Below are positions 40,042 through 51,800 of a DNA stretch of 64,000 nt, piece by piece. The notes under the pieces are model-generated. The model was not told the origin of the DNA. It searched no databases and saw only the letters and a list, made by a program, of their open reading frames with translations. Both the position numbers and the translations under genes were made by a program. Numbering within the stretch: position 1 is the stretch's first letter; each line of letters begins with the position of its first letter. Source of the stretch: Panulirus ornatus (lineage: Eukaryota; Arthropoda; Malacostraca; Decapoda; Palinuridae); NCBI RefSeq assembly GCF_036320965.1, contig NC_092235.1, positions 9,652,651 to 9,716,650 on the forward strand, given 5' to 3'.

Positions 40042-41330
40042 TTACCTAGGCTTGCTTAGTAAATGACCCATGTTTGCTGGGTTCCCGACCCGCGTTTGAT
40101 GATAACTTTACTAATGCTTGCTGAGTATCTGAACAATGCTTCCCGAGTATCTAAGACATGCTTGCTTAGTACCTGACCAATGCCTCCTCAGTACCTGTTC
40201 CATGCTTGCTGAGCACCTGACCCATGCTTGCTGAGTACCTGACCCATGATTGCTGAGTGCCTCACCTTGGCCCTCTGAGTACTTGACCCATGCTTGCTGA
40301 GTACCTGATCCATGCTTGCTGAGTACTTGACCAATGCTTGCTGAGTACCTGACCCATGCTTGTTGTGTACCTGACCTATGCCTTCTGAGTATCTAATCCA
40401 TGATTGCTGAGTACCTGATCCATACTTGATAACTACCTGACCAATGCTTGCCGACTATCTGACCCAAGCTAGCTGAGTAACTGACCTTTGCTTGCTGACT
40501 ACCTGACCCATGCTTGATGAGTATTTGCTTCAGGCTTCCTGAGTATCTGACTCATGCCTGCTGAGTATCTGACTCACGCCTGCTGAGTACCTGACCCATG
40601 CTTCCTGACTATCTGACCCAAGGTTGCTGAGTAACTGACCTAGGCTTGCTTAGTAACTGATCCATGTTTGCTGAGTTCCCGTCCCGTATTTGACGATTAC
40701 CTTACTAATGCTTGCTGTGTATCTGACTAATGCATCCCGAGTATCTAAGCCATGCTTGCTTAGTAACTGACCAATGCCTCCTTAGTACCTGTTCCATGCT
40801 TCCTGAGCACATGACCCATCCTTGCTGAGTACCTGACCCATGGTTGCTGAGTACCTCACCTTGGCCCTCTCAGTACCTGACCCATGCTTGCTATGTACCT
40901 AACCCATGCTTGCTGAGTACCTGACCCATGCTTCCTGAGTACTTGACCCATGCTTGCTGAGCACCTGACCCATGCTTGTTGTGTACCTGACCTATGCCTT
41001 CTGAGTACCTAATCCATGCTTGCTGAGTACCTGACCAATGCTTGTTGTGTACCTGACCTATGCCTTCTGAGTACCTAACCCATGCTTGCTGAGTACCTGA
41101 CCCATGTTTTGTAACTACCTGCCCCATGCTTGCCGACTATCTGACCCAAGCTTGCTGAGTAACTGACCTAGGCTTGCTGAGCAACTGACCCATATTTGCT
41201 AAGTTCCTGACCCATGTTTGATGATTACCTTACCAATGCTTGCTGAGTATCTGACCAATGCTTCCCGAGTAACTGACCCATGCTTGCTGAGTACCTAACC
41301 CATGCTTACTGAGTACCTGACCTAGGCCCT
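40042..41330. repeat. Higher-order triplication in array 2 at offsets of 594 and 528 bp
   Basis: A variant series (CTTGCTTAGTAA, a GGTTCCCGACCC-like unit, TTTGATGAT, ACTAATGCTTGC, CTTCCCGAGTA) occurs from 40,051, again from 40,645 and in more diverged form from 41,173. Offsets are 594 (27 x 22) and 528 (24 x 22) bp. Confidence 0.7.
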
Positions 41331-42584
41331 CTGAGTACCTGACCCATGCTTGCTGACTACCTGACCCATGCTTGCTGAGTACCTGACCCATGCTTGCTGA
41401 CTACCTGCCCCATGCTTGCTAAGTACCTGACTCAGGCTTCCTGAGTATCTGATCCATGCCTGCTGAGTATGTGACCCACGCATGTCTGCTGAGTACCTGA
41501 CCCATACTTGCTGACTACCTGACCCATGCTTCCTGAGTATCTGACCCAAGCCTGCTGAGTATCTGACCCATGCCTGCTGAGTATCTGACCCATGCTTGTT
41601 GAGTAACTGACCTAGACCCTCTGAGTACCTGAACCATGCTTGCTGAGTACCTGACCCATGCTTGCTGACTACCTGACCCAAGTATATTGAGTATGTGACC
41701 AATGCTTGCTGAGTAAGTAACCCATGCTTGCTGAGTATCTGACCCATGTTTGATGAGTACCTAACCCATTCTTGAGGAGTACATGACCCATGCTTGCTGA
41801 GTACCCGACCAATGCTTGCTGAGTACCTACCCCATGCTTCCTGAGTACCTGACCCATGCTTGCTGAGTACCTGACCCATGTTTGCTGAGTACCTGACCCA
41901 TGCTTGCTGAGTATCTGACCCATGTTTGCTGACTACCTGACCAGTATTTGCTGAGTGTCTGACCCATGTTTGATGATTACTTAACCCATGTTTGCTGGGT
42001 ACTTGACCGATGCTTGCTGAGTATCTTACCCATACTTGCTGCGTACCTGACCAATGTTTGCTGAGCACCTGACCGATGCTTGCTGACTACCTGACTAGGA
42101 CCCCTCTGAATACCTGACCCATGCTTGCTGACTACCTGATCCATGCTTGCTGACTACCTGACTCAGGTTTGATGAGTGTCTGACCCATGCTTGCTGCGTA
42201 CCTGACCAATGCTTGCTGAGTTACTGACCGATGCTTGCTGACTACGTAACCAAGACCCTTTGAGTACCTGACCCATGCTTGCTGAGTACCTGACTATGCT
42301 TGCTGAGAACCTGATCGATGCTTGCAGAGTACCTGGCCAATGCTTACTCAATATCTGACCCATATTTCCTGAGTACCTGACAACGCTTGCTGAGTACCTG
42401 ACCCCTGCTGGCTGAGTATCTGACCCATGCTTGTTAAGTACCTGACCCATGCTTGTGAGCATCTGGCCCATGCTTGCTGAGTACCTTACCCATGCTTGCT
42501 GACTACCTGACCCATGTTTGCTAAGTATCTGGGCCATGCTTGCTAAGTACCATGCCCATGCTTGTTTAGTACCCGACCCATACA

Positions 42585-42715
42585 GCGTATGTACAATAAG
42601 AAATGTACTGACACCAACATCAGAGGACAATACAACACTTGTAACATCATTCGGTAATCAGAGTTTCACAGGAGAGGAGTTGGAATTATTGATTTATTTC
42701 TTACACTTCTTCCAG
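42585..42715 (+). other. Non-repetitive intron 3' end with polypyrimidine tract and acceptor
   Basis: After the last 22-bp unit there are about 130 bases of ordinary sequence. They finish with ATTTATTTCTTACACTTC and then TTCCAG, a strong pyrimidine tract with AG at 42,714-42,715. TTATTGATT around 42,687-42,695 is a plausible branch site. Confidence 0.65.
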
Positions 42716-42810
42716 AGCCTTTATCCCAGAGTGAATTGCCATTCAACACTGCCACCATGACACCATCCACAAGCTCAACAATCACCACACAACTACCAAC
42801 AACCTCGCAG
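42716..42810 (+). CDS. Candidate internal exon coding a Thr/Ser/Pro-rich, mucin-like linker
   Basis: This is a 95-bp open stretch between a strong acceptor (polypyrimidine then CAG) and a donor (CGCAG, then GTCAGC at 42,811). The preceding exon leaves one base (G); here AG completes a Glu codon, followed by 31 intact codons, and the exon ends on a codon boundary. The peptide begins PLSQSELPFNTATM and continues as TPSTSSTITTQLPTTSQ. Eleven of its last 20 or so residues are Thr and several more are Ser or Pro, typical of O-glycosylated extracellular linkers. There are no Cys. It would follow the Cys-containing piece of the upstream exon. The next exon must lie beyond the 43-bp array; I do not see it in this window. 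The same frame runs on past the donor as an open intron read-through for about 45 codons, so the exon end rests on the splice signal. Confidence 0.62.
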
Positions 42811-42857
42811 GTCAGCATTTTTCTGGTTATTAAAACAGCCAAGGTCTATTACCAACT
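42811..42857 (+). other. Intron start between the second exon and array 3
   Basis: A donor GTCAGC is followed by about 40 bases of ordinary sequence (including TTTTTCTGG and a run of A's) before the first 43-bp unit begins with AATGTGGCTCTAGTC. Unlike array 2, this array does not start at the splice site. Confidence 0.55.
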
Positions 42858-45800
42858 TAATGTGGCTCTAGTCTTAGTGTATACAGTAATATTGTGGTCT
42901 GAATGTGGATATCGTCTTAGTGTATACAGTAACATTGTGGTCTGAATGTGGATATCGTCTTAGTGTATAAAGTAATATTGTGGTCTGAATGTGGCTATCG
43001 TCTTAGTGTATACAGTAATATAGTGGTCTGAATGTGGCTATCGTCTTAGTGTATCCAGTACTATTGTGGTTCTGAATGTGGCGATAGTTTTAGTGTATAC
43101 AGTAATATTGTGGTCTGAATGTGGCTATCGTCTTAGTGTATGCAATAATAATGTGGTCTGAATGTGGTTATCGTCTTAGTGTATACAGCAATATTGTGGT
43201 CAGATTGTGACTATCGTCTTAGTGTATACAGTAATATCTGGTCTGAATGTGGCTATCGTCTTAGTGTATACAGTAATATTGTGGCCTGGAAGTGGCTCTA
43301 GTTTTAGTGTATACAGTAATATTGTGGTCTGAATGTGGCTATCGTCTTAGTGTATACATTAATATGTGGTCTGAATGTGGCTATCGTCTTAGTGTATACA
43401 GTAATAATGTGGTTTGAATCTGGCTCTAGTTCTAGTGTATACATTAATATTGTGGTCTGAATGTGGCTATTGTCTTAGTGTATACAGTAATATTCCGATC
43501 TGAATGTGGCTATCGTCTTAGTGTATGCTGTAATATTGTGGTCTGAATGTAGCTATCGTCTTAGTGTATACAGTAATATTATGGTCTAAATGTGGCTATC
43601 GTCTTAGTGTATACAGTAATATTGTGGTCTGAATGTGGCTATCGTCTTAGTGTATACACTAATATTGTGGTACTGAATGTGGCGATAGTTTTAGTGTATA
43701 CAGTAATATTCTGCTCTGAATGTGGCCATCGTCTTAGAGTATGCAGTAATATTGTGGTCTGAATGTGGCTATCGTCTTAGTGTATACAGTAATATGGTGG
43801 TCTGAATGTGGTTATAGTCTTAGTGTATACAGTAATATAGTGGCCTGAATGTGGCTATCGTGTTACTGTATACAGTAATATTGTGGTCTGAATGTGGCTA
43901 TCGTCATAGTGTATACAGAAATATTTAGATCTGAATGTGCCTATCTTATTAGTGTATACAGTAGTAATGTGGTCTGAATGTGGCTATCGTCTTAGTGTAT
44001 ACAGTAATATTATGGTCTCTATGTGGCTATAGTCTTCGTGTATACAGTAGTACTGTGGTCTGAATGTGGCTATACTCTTAGTGTATACAGTAATATTGTG
44101 GTCTGAATGTGGCCATCGTCTTAGTGTTTCCAGTAATATTGTGGTCTAAGTGTAGCTATTGTCTTTGTGTATAGAGAAATATTATGGTCTGAATGTGGCT
44201 ATAGTCTTAGTGTATACAATAATATTGCGGTCTGAATGTGGCTATAATCTTAGTATATACAGTAATATTGTGGTCTGAATGTGGCTATCGTTTTAGTCTT
44301 TCCAGTAATATTGTGGTCTAAATGTGCCTATCGTCTTAGTGTGTACAGTAATATTGTGGTCTGAATGTGGCTATAATCTTAGTGTATACAATGACATTGT
44401 GGTCTGAAAGTGGCTATCGTCTTAGTGTATACAGTAATATTGTGGTCTGAATGTGGCTATCGTCTTACTGTATACCGTAATATTTTGGTCTGAATGTGGC
44501 TATCGTCTTAGTGTATACAGTAGTACTGTGGTCTGATTTTGCCTGTAGTCTTAGTGAATACAGTAATATTATGGTCTCTATGTGGCTATAGTCTTAGTGT
44601 ATACAGTAATATTGTGGTCTAAATGTGGCTATCGTCTTAGTGTATACAGTAATACTGTGGTCTGAATGAGGCTATCGTTTTAGTGTTTCCAGTAAAATTG
44701 TGGTTTCTATAGGGCTATCGTCTTACTGTATAGAGTAAAATTATGGTCTGAATATGGCTATAGTCTTAGTGTATACAGTAATATTGTGGTCTGAATGTGG
44801 CTATCGTTTTAGTGTTTCCAGTAATGTTGTGGCCTAAATATGGCTATCGTCTTAGTGTATACAGTAATATTGTGGTCTGAATGTGGTTATAGTCTTAGAG
44901 TATACAATGATATTCCCACCTGAATGTGGCTATCGTTTTAGTGTATACAGTAATATTGTGGCCTGAATGTTGCTATCGTCTAAGTGTACACAGTAATACT
45001 GTGGTCTGAATGTGGCTATCGTCTTAGTGTATACAGTAATATTGTAGTCTGAATGTGGCTATCGTCAAGTGTATAAAGTAATATTATGGTCTGAATGTGG
45101 CTATCGTCTTAGTGTATGCAGTAATATTGTGGTATGAATGTGGCTATCGTATTAGTTTATACAGTAATATTGTGGTCTCTATGTGGCTATCGCCTTAGTT
45201 TATATAGTAATATTGTGGTCTGAATGTTGCTATCGTTTTAGTGTTTCCAGTAATATTGTGGTCCCTCTGGCTATAGTCTTAGTGTATACATTATTATTTT
45301 GGTCTGAATCTGCCTATAGTCTTAGTGTATACAGTAATGTTTTGGTCTGAATATGGCAATCGTCTTAGTGTTTCCAGTAATATTGTGGTCTAAATGTGGC
45401 TATCGTCTTAGTGTATACAGTAATATTATGGTCTAAATGTAGCTACAGTCTTAGTGTATACAATGATATTGTGGTCTGAATGTGGCTCAAGTCTTAGTGT
45501 ATACAGTAATATTGTGGTCTAAATGTGGCTCAAGTCTTAGTGTATACTGTAATACTGTGGTCTGAATGTGGCTATCGTCTTAGTATATACAGTAATATTG
45601 TGGTCTGAATGTGGCTATCATCTTACTGTATAAAGAAATATTGTGGTCTGAATGTGGCTATCGTCTTAGTGTATGCAGTAATATTGTGGTCTGAAAGTGG
45701 CTATCGTCTTAGTTTATAGAGTAATATTGTGGTCTGAATTTGGCTATCGTCTTAGTGTATACAGTCATATGTGGTCTGAATGTGGCTATCGTCTTAGTGT

Positions 45801-48800
45801 ACACAGTAATATTGTGGTCTCAATGTGGCTATTGTCCTATTGTATACGGTAATATTGTGGTCTGAATGTGGCTATTGTCTTAGTGTATACAGTAATATTG
45901 TGGTCTGAATGTGGCTCTAGTCTTAGTGTATACAGTAATATTGTGGTCTGAATGTGGCTATCGTCTTAGTGTATACAGTAATATTGTGGTCTGAATGTGG
46001 CTATAGTTTAAGTATATACAGTAATATTGTGGTCTGAATGAGCTATCGTCTTAGTTTATACAGTAAAATGTGGTCTGAATGTGGCTATCGTCTTAGTGTA
46101 TACAGTAATATTGTGGTCTGAAGGTGGCTATCGCCTTAGTGTATACAGTAATTTTGTGGTCTGAAAGTGGCTCTAGTTTTAGTGTATACAGTAATATTGT
46201 GGTCTGAATGTGGCTATTGTCTTAGTGGATACAGTAATATTGTGATCTGAATGTGGCTATCGTCTTAGTGTATACAGTAATATTGTGGTCTGAATGTGTC
46301 TATCGTCTTAGTGTATACAATAATATTGTGGTCTGAATGTGGCTATTGTCTTAGTGTATACAGTAATATTGTGGTCTGAATGTGACTATTATGTTGGTGT
46401 ATACAGTAATATTGTGGTTCTAAATGTGGTGATTGTTTTAGTGGAATAGAGTAATACTGTAGTCTGAATGTGGTTATCGTCTTAGTATATACAGTAATAT
46501 TGTGGAATGAATGTGGTTATCGTCTTAGTGTATACAGTAATATTGTGGTCTGAATGTGGCAATAGTTTAAGTGTATACAGTAATATTGTGGTCTGAATGT
46601 AGCTATTGTCTTTGTGTATACAGTAATATTGTCGTCTGAATGTGGCGCTAGTCTTACTGTATACAGTAATACTGTGGTCTCAATGTGGCTATCGTCTTAG
46701 TGTATACAGTAATATTGTGGTCTGAATATGGCTATAGTTTAAGTGTATACAGTAATATTGTGGTCTGAATGTAGCTATTGTCTTTGTGTATACAGTAATA
46801 TTGTGGTCCGAATGCGGCTATAGTTTAAGTGTATACAGTAATATTGTGTTCTGAATGTGGCTATTGTCTTTGTCTATACAGTAATGTTGTGGTCTGAATG
46901 TGGCTATTCTTTAAGTGTATGCAGTAATATTGTGGTCTGAATGTGGCTATTATCTTTGTGTATACAGTAATAATGTGGTCTGAATGTGGCTATAGTTTAA
47001 GTATATACAGTAATATTGTGGTCCGAATGTGGCTATAGTCTTAGTGTATGCAGTAATGTTGTGGTCTGAATGTGGCTACTGTCTTAGTGTATACAGTAAT
47101 ATTGTGGTCTGAATGTGGCTCTAGTCTTGGTGTATACAGTAATATTGTGGTCTAAATGTGGCTATCGTCTTAGTGTACACAGTAATATTGTGGTCTGATT
47201 GTGGCTATCGTCTGAGTGTATACAGTAATATTCTGCTCTGAATGTGGCGATCTTCTTAGAGTATACAGTAATATTGTGGTCTGAATGTAGCTTTCGTCTT
47301 AGTGTATACAGTAATATTTTGTTCTGAATGTGGTTATCGTTTTAGTGTATACAGTAATATTTTGGTCTGAATGTGGCTATCGTCTCAGTGTATACAGTAA
47401 TATTGTGGTCTGAATGTGGCTATCACCTTACAGTATACAGTAATACTTTGGTCTGAATTTGGCCATCTTCTTAGTGTATATAGTAGTACTGTGTTCTGAA
47501 TCTTGCTATCGTCTTAGTGTATACAGTAATATTGTGGTCTCTATGTGGCTATAGTCTTAGTGTATACAGTAATATTATGGTCTGAATGTGGCTATAGTCT
47601 TAGTGTATACAGTAATATTGTGGTCTGAATGTGGCTATAGTCTTAGTGTATATAATGATATTGTGGTCTGAAAGTGGCTATCGTCTTAGTGTATACAGTA
47701 ATATTGTGGTCTGAATGTGGCTATTGTCTTAGTGTATACAGTAATACTGTGGTCTGAATTTTGCTCTAGTCTTGGTATATACAGTAATATTGTGGTCTGA
47801 ATGTGGCTATCGTCTTAGTGTACACAGTAATATTGTGGTCTCATTGTGGCTATCGTAGAAGTGTATACAGTAATTTTCTGGTCAGAATGTGGCTATCTTC
47901 TTAGTGTATACAGTAATATTGTGGTCTAAATGTGGCTATCGTCTTAGTGTGTGCAGTAATATTGTGTTCTGAATGTGGCTATCGTCTCAGTGTTTCCAGT
48001 AATATTGTGGTCTAAATGTGGCTATCGACTTTGTGTATACAGTAAATTTATGGTCTGAATGTCGCTATAGTCTTAGTGTATACATCAATATTGTGGTGTA
48101 AATGTGGCTACCGTCGTAGTATATACAATAATTTTGTGGTCTGAATGTGGCTATCGTTTTAGTGTTTCCAGAAATATTGTGGTCTCAATGTGGCTATGGT
48201 CTTAGTGTATACAGTAATATTGTGGTCTGAATGCGGCTATAGTCTTAGTGTAGACAATGATATTATGGTCTGAAAGTGGCTATCGTCTTAGTGTTTCCAG
48301 TAATATTGTGGTCTAAATGTGGCTCTCGTCTTAGTGTATACAGTAATATTGTGGTCTGAATGTGGCTATAGTCTTAGTGTATATAATGATATTGTGGTCT
48401 GAAAGTGGCTATCGTCTTAGTGTATACAGTAATATTGTGGTCTGAATGTGGCTATCGTCTAAGTGTATACAGTAATACTGTGGTCTGAATGTGGCTATCG
48501 TCTTAGTGTATACAGTAATATTGTGGTCTGGATGTGGTTATCGTTTTAGTGTATAAAGTAATATTGTGGTCTTAATATGGCCATCGTCTTAGTGTATGCA
48601 GTAATATTGTGATCTGAATGTGGCTATGGCCTTAGTTTATACAGTAATATTGTGGCGTAATGTGGCTATCGTCTTAGTGTATACACTAATATGTGGTCTG
48701 AACGTGGCTATCGTCTTAGTGTACACAGTAATATTGTGGTCTGAATGTGGCTATTGTCCTAGTGTATTCAGTAATATTGTGGTCTGAATGTGGCTATCGT

Positions 48801-51800
48801 CTTAGTGTATACAGTAATATTGTGGTCTGAATGTGGCTATAGTCTTAGTGTATAGAGTAATATTGTGGTCTGAATGTGGCTATAGTCTTAGTGTATACAG
48901 TAATATTGTGGTCTGAATGTGGCTATCGTCTTAGTGTATACAGTAATATTGTGGTCTGAATGTGGCTATCGTTTTAGTGTATACAGTAATATTGTGGTCT
49001 AAATGTGGCTATCGTCTTAGTGTATACAGTAATATTGTGATCTGAATGTGGCTATCGTCTTAGTGTATACAGTAATATGTGGTCTGAATGTGCCTATCGT
49101 GATAATGTACACAGCATTATGTGGTCTGAATTTGGCTATTTCCCTAGTGTATTCAGTAATATTGCGGTCTGAATGTGGGTATTGTCTTAGTGTATACAGT
49201 AATAATGTGGTCTGAATGTGGCTCTAACCTCAGGGTATACAGTACTATTGTGGTCTGAATGTGCCTATTGTGTTAGTGTATACAGTAATATTGTGGTCTG
49301 AATGTGGCTATCGTCTTAGTGTATACAGTAATATTGTGGTCTGAATGTGGCTATTGTCTTTGTGTATACAGTAATGTTGTGGTTTGAATGTGGCTATTGT
49401 CTCAGTGTATACAGTAATATTGTGGTCTGAATGTGGCTCTAGTCTTAGTGTATAGTGTAATATTGTGGTCTGAATGTGGCAATAGTTTAAGTGTGTACAG
49501 TAATATGGTGCTCTGAATGTGGCTATTGTCTTAGAGTATACAGTAATATTGTGGTCTGAATATGCCTCTATTCTTACTGAATACTGTAATATTGTGGTCT
49601 GAATGTGGCTATCGTCTTAGTGTATACAGTAATATTGTGGTCTGAATTTGGTTATAGTTTAAGTGTATACAGTGATATTGTGGATTGAATGTGGGTATTG
49701 TCTTTGTGTATACAGAAATATTGCGGTCTGAATGTGGCTATAGTTGAAGTGTATATAGTAATATTGTGGTCTCAATGTGGCTATTGTGTCTGTGTATACA
49801 GTAACAATGTGGTCTGAATGGGGCTATAGTTTAAGTATATACAGTAATATTGTGGTCTGAATGTGGCTATAGTCTTAGTGTATACAACAATACTGTGGTC
49901 TGAATGTGGCTATTGTCTTAGTGTATACAGTAAGATTGTGATCTCAAAGTGGCTCTATTCTTGGTGTATACAGTAATATTGTGGTCTGAATGTGGCTATC
50001 GTCTTAGTGTACATAGTAATATTATGGTCTGATTGTGGTTATCGTCTTAGTGTATACAGTAATATTCTTGTCTGAATGTGGCTATCTTCTTAGTGTATAC
50101 AGTAATGTTGTGGTCTTAATGTGGCTATCGTCTTAGTGTATACAGTAATATTTTGTTCTAAACGTGGTTATCGTTCTAGTGTATAAAGTAACATTGTGGT
50201 CTGTATGTGGCTATCGTCATAGTGTATACAGGAATATTGTGGTCTCAATTTGGCTATCGCCTTTGAGTATACAGTAAAATTTTGGTCTGAATGTGGTTAT
50301 CTTCTTAGTGTTTACAGTAGTACTGTGGTCTGAATGTGGCTATCGTCTTAGTGTATACAGTAATATTGTGGTCTCTATGTGGCTAATGTCTTAGTGTATA
50401 CAGTAATATTGTGGTCTCAATATGGCTATTGTCTTAGTGTATACAGTAACATTGTGTTCTGAATGTGGCTATTGTCTCAGAGTTTCCAATAATACTGTGG
50501 TCTATATGTGGCTATCGTCCTTGTGTATAAAGTAATATTGTGGTCTGAATGTGGCTATAGTCTTAGTGTATACATTAATACTGTAGTGTGAATGTGGCTA
50601 CCATCGTAGTATATACAATAATATTGAGGTCTGAATGTGGCTATCGTTTTACTGTTTCCAGTAATATTGTGGTCTCAATGTGGCTATCGTCTTAGTGTAT
50701 ACAGTAATATTGTGGTCTGAATGTGCCTCTAATCTTAATACAGTAATACTATGGTCTGAACGTGGCTATCGTCTTAGTGTATACAGTATTATTGTGTTCC
50801 GAATGTGGCTATAGTTTAAGTGTATACAGTAATATTGTGGTCTGAATGTGGCTATCGTCTTAATGTATACAGTAATATGTGGTCTGACTGTGGCTATCGT
50901 CTTAGTGTATACAGTAATATTGTGGTCTGAGTGTGGCTATCGTCTTAGTGTATACAGTAATATTGTGTTCTGAATGTGGCTCTACTTTTAGTGTATACAC
51001 AAATATTGTGGTCTGAATGTGGCTATTGTCATAGTGGATACATTAAAATTGTGATCTGAGTGTGGCTATCATTTTAGTGTACACAGTAATATTGTGGTCT
51101 GAATGTGGCTATCGGCTTAGTGTATACAGTAATGTTATGGTTCTGAATGTGGTGATAGTTTTAATGGAATACAGTAATATTGTGGTCTAAATGTGGCTAT
51201 CGTCTTAGTGTATACAGTAATATTGTGGTCTGAATGTGGTTATCGTCTTAGTGTATACAGTAATATTGTGGTCTGAATGTGGCTATAGTTTAAGTGTATA
51301 CAGTAATATTGTGGTCTGAATGTGGCTATTGTCTTAGTATATACATAATATTGTAGTCTGAATGTGGCTCTAGTTTTAGTGTATACAGTAATATTGAGGT
51401 CTGAATGTGGCTATCGTCTTAGTGTATACAGTAATATTGTGGTCTGAAATGTGGCTATTGTCTTAGTGTATACAGTAATATGTGGTCTGAATGTGGCTAT
51501 CGTCTTAATGTACACAGTAATATTGTGGTCAGAATGTGGCTATTACCCTATTGTATAGAGTAACTTTGTGGTCTGAATGTGGCTATTGTCTTAGTGTATA
51601 CAGTTATATTGTGGTCTGAATAAAGCTCTAGTCTTAGGGTATACAGTAATATTGTGGTCTGAATGTGGCTATTGTCTTAGTATATACATAATATTGTAGT
51701 CTGAATGTGGCTCTAGTTTTAGTGTATACAGTAATATTGAGGTCTGAATGTGGCTATCGTCTTAGTGTATACAGTAATATTGTGGTCTGAAATGTGGCTA

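Larger units (their letters stand above)
32716..42584. repeat. 22-bp minisatellite array (array 2), about 450 copies
   Basis: The unit reads, in one register, CTGAGTACCTG then ACCCATGCTTG. Common variants are GAGTATCTG, GACTACCTG, ATGTTTGCT and a CCTAGGCCCTCTGAG form. Three units (66 bp) restore the reading frame, so long minus-strand frames spelling MGQVLSKHGSGTQQAWVRYS-type peptides appear; I read them as artefacts. The array fills almost all of a 10,000-bp interval (32,716-42,715) between two candidate exons, so it is interpreted as an intron. It starts exactly at the donor and stops about 130 bp before the next acceptor. Confidence 0.93.

Noticed and set aside
41322..42068. Long minus-strand open frame (248 codons) with MGQVLSKHGSG-type repeats
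   Set aside because: Three 22-bp units make 22 codons, so any indel-free run stays open. The peptide is the unit read in its three frames in turn.
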